Source: DATMRS01 sp035566015 (GTDB taxonomy: Bacteria; Pseudomonadota; Alphaproteobacteria; Sphingomonadales; Sphingomonadaceae). From it: a stretch of DNA of 64,000 nucleotides. Of the stretch, positions 59,108 to 64,000 are shown in pieces. Location of the stretch: positions 310,001 through 374,000 of the forward strand of contig DATMRS010000022.1 of the NCBI GenBank assembly GCA_035566015.1. The letters run 5' to 3'. The notes beneath the pieces are model-generated. The model did not search any database, was not told where the DNA came from, and saw only the letters and a program-made list of their open reading frames with translations. How positions within the stretch are numbered: position 1 is the stretch's first letter; each line of letters opens with the position of its first letter. A program made the position numbers and the translations under genes.

Positions 59108-61130
59108 AGCTACCTCCTGCCCCGACTTTGCGTAAACGATAGACCAGATTGGTCATCGCCGCATCCTCGTCACGCTCCTCGCAATATTTCTCCAGCTCTT
59201 GGAGAGCAGAGACATCACCCTGATCGAATCGATCATATAATGCTGTGAGGTAGGTCACATCGGCATTTACCATGTTCGTGACCGGCTCATAGACGGCGAT
59301 GGGGGTCGCACGCCCGCGCACGACGACGCGACCCATCGGGCGGAAGGCGACGCTCGTCACGCCCGCGATCGCGGGTTCGCTGACGAGGACGCGCGTGCTT
59401 AGCGCCTTGTTCGCGCTTTCCAGCCGGGCGGCGAGATTCATGCTGTCGCCAAGCGCGGTATATTGGATGCGCCCCTCGCCGCCGAAATTGCCAACGATCG
59501 CCTCGCCGCAATGCAGGCCGACACGGGTGCGGCCGATCGGCGGCACACCCTCAGGCACCTCGCGGCGAAAGGCCTCGCCTGCCTCATACATCGCCACGGC
59601 GGCGCGCGCGGCCCTGTCGGCGTCGTCGTCGCGCGCGATCGGCGCCCCCCAGAAGGCGACGATAGCATCGCCGACGAACTTGTCGATCGTCCCACCGTGG
59701 CGGAGCACGACGTCGCTCAGCAGGTCGAGGTAGCGATTGAGCAGGAAGGCGACGATCTCCGGCTCGATCGCGTGCGACAATTTGGTGAAGCCTTCGAGGT
59801 CGGTGAACAGCGCATGGATCGGGCGCTTCTCGCCATGCAGCGCGAGGCGGCCGGGATCGCGCACGATCTCATTGGCGATGTCGCGCGGCAGATATTTGCC
59901 AAGCGCGGACTGGGCGATCTTCTTCTGCTTCGCGCCGACCGAGTTCATCGCCATGCTCACCGCGACGAAGGCGGCGAGCCAGCCGGCGGCCCAGCCGAAG
60001 ACGGGCAGGCCCTGCGTGTCGATGCCGTGCGCCTGTATCCAGAAGGGAAGGATGGCAGCGATCGCCGCCTGCGCCGCGAAAAGCGGTACGGAGAGCCAGA
60101 GCCGGCTGCCGAGGAGGCGGGTGACCGCGCCGCCGATCGCGAAGCACAATGCCGCCAGCCAGAGCGGCGGTGCCGGCACCCGGGCGTAGCGCACGCCGTC
60201 CAGCAATTGCGCGAGCATATGCGCGTGGACCTTGAGCCCGGCGATCGTCAGGCCTGTCGCGCGCGTCTCGGGCGTCTTGAACTGATCGACGTCGTCGAGG
60301 TCGCCGCCGATCAGGACGTAACGCCCCTCGACGAGCGGCTTGAGCGCGGCATCGGGTATCGCGGGATCGGCGAGAAACTGGAGCGTGATTTCGGGAAAGA
60401 CCGCTTCGTCGCGATACAGCGGATCGCGGAAGCGGATCGCGCCCTGATAGGCGCGAAACTCGGGATGCGCGCCGCTCAGTGCGTTGGAGAGGAGCGGGGG
60501 CAACCCCGCCGGCTGATCGGGCCAGTTGCGGATGACGTTGTCGGCCGCGTCGGTGAGCAGGCGGATACTCGTCGGGTGGACGTTCGGGTTGTCGATCCGC
60601 CGGAGGAAGCCGCGCAGGAACTGTTCGCGCGGCAGCGGCATATTGTCGGGATTGGTCGCGTGGGTCGCAAAGCCCAAATAGGTCGGCACCGTCATTCCGT
60701 GTAACGCGGCGATCAGCGCCGGATCTTCGGGTGTCGCCTGATCGATCAGCATGTCGATGCCGATCGCGCGAGGGCCGAGCCTGTCGAGCCGGGCGAGCGC
60801 CCGGGCGAGGATCAACCGATCGAGCGGGGAGATACGGCCGGTCTGAATACGCGTATCATCGTCATAGACGACGAGCGCGATGCGATCATCCTGCGCCGTG
60901 CGCGGCACGCTCGCTGCGGCGCGCAGATCGTAAAGGAATTTCTCCGCATCGCTCGCATAAGGCAGGCTCCAGGCGTAGCGCGCGAGCAGGAAGGCGGCGA
61001 GCAGGACGGCGAGCGTCGCCGCCACGCGCAGTGGCCCCACCTGCCGGAGCAGCCGGGCGACCCCGTCTTTACCCCCGCGCGTTCGGGGCGGGGCGCTGGC
61101 ATTGTCCGCAAGCCCGGCCGTCGTCGCCAT
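59094..61130 (-). CDS. CHASE2-domain class III adenylate/guanylate cyclase
   Basis: A 678-residue membrane cyclase. One N-terminal transmembrane helix (about 34-52) leads to a periplasmic CHASE2 sensor domain (about 60-320). Three further transmembrane helices follow (about 322-400), then the cyclase domain (about 420-600). Catalytic features are present: metal-binding Asp444 (FTDLEGFTKLS) and Asp488 (DKFVGDAIVAFWG), Lys484 in the substrate region, and YTALGDSMNLAARLE. It probably makes cAMP, as Lys484 and the later GDSMN favour ATP; cGMP is not excluded. It is 10 bases after the CHAT gene and its end overlaps the next gene by 14 bases. Signals in the periplasm may be read by CHASE2. Confidence 0.9.
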   Translation of the reverse strand: MATTAGLADNASAPPRTRGGKDGVARLLRQVGPLRVAATLAVLLAAFLLARYAWSLPYASDAEKFLYDLRAAASVPRTAQDDRIALVVYDDDTRIQTGRISPLDRLILARALARLDRLGPRAIGIDMLIDQATPEDPALIAALHGMTVPTYLGFATHATNPDNMPLPREQFLRGFLRRIDNPNVHPTSIRLLTDAADNVIRNWPDQPAGLPPLLSNALSGAHPEFRAYQGAIRFRDPLYRDEAVFPEITLQFLADPAIPDAALKPLVEGRYVLIGGDLDDVDQFKTPETRATGLTIAGLKVHAHMLAQLLDGVRYARVPAPPLWLAALCFAIGGAVTRLLGSRLWLSVPLFAAQAAIAAILPFWIQAHGIDTQGLPVFGWAAGWLAAFVAVSMAMNSVGAKQKKIAQSALGKYLPRDIANEIVRDPGRLALHGEKRPIHALFTDLEGFTKLSHAIEPEIVAFLLNRYLDLLSDVVLRHGGTIDKFVGDAIVAFWGAPIARDDDADRAARAAVAMYEAGEAFRREVPEGVPPIGRTRVGLHCGEAIVGNFGGEGRIQYTALGDSMNLAARLESANKALSTRVLVSEPAIAGVTSVAFRPMGRVVVRGRATPIAVYEPVTNMVNADVTYLTALYDRFDQGDVSALQELEKYCEERDEDAAMTNLVYRLRKVGAGGSFVLE

Positions 61131-61140
61131 CGTCAGCCCT

Positions 61141-64000
61141 TCAGCGGGTCTTGAGAACGGGTTGGTCTCCGTCGCCGATCACGACGAAATCGGCCCAATA
61201 ATAAGGATGCGACGTTTCGGGGGCTGCCATGAGCGCCAACTGGCCGTTCTGGATCGCCTGCGCGACGGTGGTGCCCGGTGGCGAGCTGAACAGCTTGCCA
61301 ATCAGCCGCTCGGTCGCGTGATAATCGTCGGGGGCGGGCCAGTGGCTGGCGATCACCGAACGACCGCCCGCGCCGATGAAGGCGCGCACGAGGCCGTCAA
61401 GCGCCTCGCCGCCGCCGTTCGTGATGCCCGCCTCGCGCGTCGCCGCGACGGTCGCCTTGCCGGCGGTGTCGCAGGCGGAGAGGATCACGAGGTCCGCATC
61501 CAGCCGGAGATCGTAAATCTCCTTGAATGTCAGCAGCCCATCCGATGTGGCGCCGCCGAAGGAGGTGACGAGTGCCGGCCGCGCGGGGCATTCGGGGCGC
61601 GGCGCGGTGACGAGGCCGTGCGTCGCGAAGTGGAGGATGCGATAGTTTGAAATATCGTCGCGCTGCTTGATCGCGGTGTCGCTGAATGCTCCGCCAGTGA
61701 CGACAGCCGATCGGTCGTTGCCAATGATCGCCTGCGCCGTGCGTAACTCGGTCGCCTTGATTGGGCGATCCCAGGCGGCGAGCGGCCATTCGCAATCGAT
61801 CGCGCCCTGGCTTAGCGCGCCACGCGTCGAGGCGAGATGCACGATCGGGGAAACCGGGGCATTCTGGCCGAAGCCCAGATATTGCTCCTTCGCCGACGAA
61901 GGCGGGCTCTTGCGCACATCACGGAAGGCGCGCGCCGAAACCGATGTCGAAACCTGCAATTTCCTGCCCAGCCAGTCGATCCCGGTGAAATCGAATTCGT
62001 CGGCGCCGGCCTTGGCGGTGCGCGCGAGATAGCGGTCCACGCCCGTCTGATCGGCGATCAGCAGATTGATCGGCAGGCGGAGCATCGCGCCGTCGGGCTC
62101 GAAGATCAGATGGCGTATATGGCCAAGCCGCGGTTGAATCGGCGCAACCAGTTCGACGTACAGCGCGCGGGCACGTTTCACGTCGAACGGGTAGGTGAGA
62201 ACCTGGCCATTCTCCTCGACCGATATCGTGTTGCGCAAGGCGGTGACGTCGCGGTCGAGCGCATCGGCGGTCGTCGGCGCGCGAAAAGCGGTCGCGTCAC
62301 TGGCGGTGACGAGGATGCCGTAAACCGCGTTGCCGACGACGGCGAGCTTGAAATAGGCCTCGTCGGGCTTGAGCGTCGCCTTAAGGTCGGCGAGCGTCAT
62401 CGCGTCGGTCGAGAGCGCGCGATAGCGGGGAAAGGCGGACAGTTTCGCCTGCGTTGCGACCTGCTCCGCCTCCAGCGCCTTCAACGATTCGCGGAGCGCC
62501 GCCAGCTTCGCCTGCTCGGTCGCGGACGCATCGGGCAGCGAGGCGAGGCGGGCATATTCTATGCGATCGCGCTCGACATCGCGCGTCAGGCTGACCGACT
62601 GGCGAAACAACCGCGCCGCCTCATCGCTGCCGCCCGACAACTCGCGCGCCAGCACCGCCTGCGTGTCGGCGACACCGGGGCGGACGAGCGTCTGGCTCGC
62701 GCGGAAGAAATCGCCCACCAGCGCGGGATGCGCCGGAATTTCGCGGGCGAGCAGGGCGAAATAGGGTGCGAGCAGATTTTCGAATCCTGTCGTCGTCCCG
62801 CCATTCGCGGTCATCGTCGAGACAACCTCGCTGTAGAGATCGAGCGCCGCCTGCGTCTGACCACGCCGCGCGAGAAAGGCGGCCAGCCGCGCTTTCGAGG
62901 CGTGCACCGCCGCCGAACCCGGATATTCGCTTTGTAGCAGGGCCACGGCGCGACGCAGTTGGGCCTCGGCGGACCCGAACTTGCCCTCCACCTCGTCGAT
63001 CGCGGCCAGTTCGCCCAGCGTCTGCGAGCGCAGGCGAATGATCGAGGTGACGCGGCCCTGCCGAATCGCCAGCATCTGCTGAAGGCTGCCTTCCAACAGC
63101 ATGCGTCCGCCCGTCAGGTCGCCGCGCAGCCGCTTCACGGTACCGCGTAGCTGCTCGGCCTGCGCGTCAAGTATTTCGGCTTTCTCGACCGGCGTCAGGC
63201 TGAGATTTTCGGTGATGCCGAGCTGTCGGTTGAGCGGCGCGCCCGAATTGATCTCGGCGGATGCACTGGCATCGATCACCGGCGCGTCGACATTGCCTCC
63301 GAGACGGACGATCGGGGCCAGCGGCGCGTCGAGTTCGCGTGCCGCATCGTCGAGCTTCCGCTGGTTGATGAGGTGCATCACGTGGAAGTTGCGGCGCAGG
63401 CGCAATTGCACGGGATCGGCCGTCGGGATGAGCGCGGCCTGCGCGAAGAGCGCGTCGGCCTCGGCGAACTGGCCGAGATTGGAGATCTGCAACGCGCGGT
63501 TGACGGTATATTCGCCAAGTTGCCGTTCGCTCAGCCGGTTGCCGTCATGCTCGGCCCGCGCCAGCAGCGCGTTGAAGAACTCGGCCGCTTCGGCATAGGA
63601 GCCGCTATTATTGCGACGATAGCCTTCCGCCAGCGCCTGATCGAGATCGAGGCTGCCGGCCTGGACGCGGGCGAAAGCGGCGGCATCGCCGACGTCGGTC
63701 GTCGCCGCCTCGATCGTGCCGGACACCGCCCGGTCGGCAACGATCGTGCGCAGGCCGAGGCGGAGCGCGCTGTCGTAGCCGGCCAGCCCTTCGGCGACAT
63801 AGGTGGTGCGGCCCTGCGGCGCGATATAGACGCGATAGTCGACATCCGCCGCCGTCAGCCGGCATTCCTGCCGCCGGACCGGCCCGACATTATCGAGTCG
63901 CGTTGATTCTTCCGGTCCGGTGCAATTGACACGATCGCGGCGCAGCCCGGCGAGGCGGATGGCGGGATTATCGTCCCCGTTGCGCAGCGCATAGACCTGT
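61141..64000 (-). CDS. CHAT-domain protein with TPR-like N-terminal region (5' end beyond window)
   Basis: A caspase-like CHAT protein truncated by the right edge: 952 residues are visible and the frame is open to the window end, so the true start is outside. The visible N-terminal part includes a Cys-containing region (VNCTGPEES; RQECRLT), then helical TPR-like repeats (about residues 110-500). The C-terminal CHAT domain carries both catalytic residues: His in FATHG (codon at 61618-61620) and Cys in LSACDTAGKA (codon at 61471-61473), followed by VRAFIGAGGRSVIASHW. Such proteins are peptidases in a few studied cases (for example bacterial separase-like or gasdermin-activating proteases). Here it heads an operon with a cyclase and TPS pair. 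An open frame starting with GTG at 63726 is internal, not the true start. Confidence 0.85.
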   Translation of the reverse strand, partial: QVYALRNGDDNPAIRLAGLRRDRVNCTGPEESTRLDNVGPVRRQECRLTAADVDYRVYIAPQGRTTYVAEGLAGYDSALRLGLRTIVADRAVSGTIEAATTDVGDAAAFARVQAGSLDLDQALAEGYRRNNSGSYAEAAEFFNALLARAEHDGNRLSERQLGEYTVNRALQISNLGQFAEADALFAQAALIPTADPVQLRLRRNFHVMHLINQRKLDDAARELDAPLAPIVRLGGNVDAPVIDASASAEINSGAPLNRQLGITENLSLTPVEKAEILDAQAEQLRGTVKRLRGDLTGGRMLLEGSLQQMLAIRQGRVTSIIRLRSQTLGELAAIDEVEGKFGSAEAQLRRAVALLQSEYPGSAAVHASKARLAAFLARRGQTQAALDLYSEVVSTMTANGGTTTGFENLLAPYFALLAREIPAHPALVGDFFRASQTLVRPGVADTQAVLARELSGGSDEAARLFRQSVSLTRDVERDRIEYARLASLPDASATEQAKLAALRESLKALEAEQVATQAKLSAFPRYRALSTDAMTLADLKATLKPDEAYFKLAVVGNAVYGILVTASDATAFRAPTTADALDRDVTALRNTISVEENGQVLTYPFDVKRARALYVELVAPIQPRLGHIRHLIFEPDGAMLRLPINLLIADQTGVDRYLARTAKAGADEFDFTGIDWLGRKLQVSTSVSARAFRDVRKSPPSSAKEQYLGFGQNAPVSPIVHLASTRGALSQGAIDCEWPLAAWDRPIKATELRTAQAIIGNDRSAVVTGGAFSDTAIKQRDDISNYRILHFATHGLVTAPRPECPARPALVTSFGGATSDGLLTFKEIYDLRLDADLVILSACDTAGKATVAATREAGITNGGGEALDGLVRAFIGAGGRSVIASHWPAPDDYHATERLIGKLFSSPPGTTVAQAIQNGQLALMAAPETSHPYYWADFVVIGDGDQPVLKTR

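Noticed and set aside
63608..63865. Separate small genes in the last 400 bases
   Set aside because: Translation of the minus strand shows the CHAT gene frame open to the window end; the others are shadows.

Overview
The window is GC-rich, gene-dense alphaproteobacterial chromosome, most likely from Sphingomonadaceae (Sphingomonas/Rhizorhabdus-like). The basis is family resemblance: carAB-greA order, alphaproteobacterial DUF4169, DUF4170 and HWE-kinase families, a MarR-controlled feruloyl-CoA hydratase/vanillin dehydrogenase unit, EcfG-type promoter motifs, and intergenic hairpin repeats of the kind common in sphingomonads. No tRNA, rRNA, CRISPR, IS element or prophage was seen. No stretch longer than 300 bases lacks a gene.

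Layout. 0-6.5 kb: YqeY-like protein, carA, carB, greA, rhomboid protease. 6.5-9.3 kb: DUF4170, a MlaC-like periplasmic protein and four overlapping small membrane-associated proteins resembling E. coli YqjD/YqjE. 9.4-17.6 kb: enolase, DJ-1/PfpI protein, Ku and LigD (NHEJ), GH130 glycosidase, DUF4142 lipoprotein, CDF transporter. 17.5-23.4 kb: overlapping signalling operon (triple-receiver hybrid kinase, CheR, HWE kinase). 23.6-32.9 kb: alkB, a cysteine hydrolase, rnc-era, a 57-residue DUF4169 gene, a methyltransferase, lepB, pgi, gor, rplM-rpsI. 33-35.9 kb: ferB-like/vanillin dehydrogenase operon with a divergent MarR gene and a perfect palindromic operator. 36-45.3 kb: four-gene porin/multiheme cytochrome operon. 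45.4-50.2 kb: aldehyde dehydrogenase, acetolactate synthase-like enzyme, cysS. 50.2-64 kb: two-partner secretion locus led by a CHAT-domain protease-like protein and a CHASE2 adenylate cyclase; the CHAT gene runs off the right edge.

Three things stand out. (1) The 36-45.3 kb operon encodes a pentaheme cytochrome, a lipoprotein with two HbpS/GlcG-like domains, an outer-membrane beta-barrel and a 1361-residue fusion of ten CXXCH haem sites to an LVIVD-type beta-propeller. It looks like an outer-membrane electron conduit or extracytoplasmic redox enzyme of unknown substrate. (2) The 50-64 kb locus groups a CHAT protein with an intact His/Cys dyad, a class III cyclase with periplasmic CHASE2 sensor, an unknown exported protein, a TpsB transporter and a 2040-residue TpsA exoprotein. 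It may be a coupled secretion/signalling/proteolysis system. (3) Four intergenic sites match the EcfG general-stress promoter (GGAAC, 17-base spacer, GTT). They precede the small membrane-protein cluster, the DJ-1 gene, ku-ligD and the DUF4142 gene, suggesting that NHEJ repair and envelope-stress functions here belong to the general stress regulon.

Start sites were chosen from ribosome-binding sites and family lengths. Family assignments were made by eye, without database searches.
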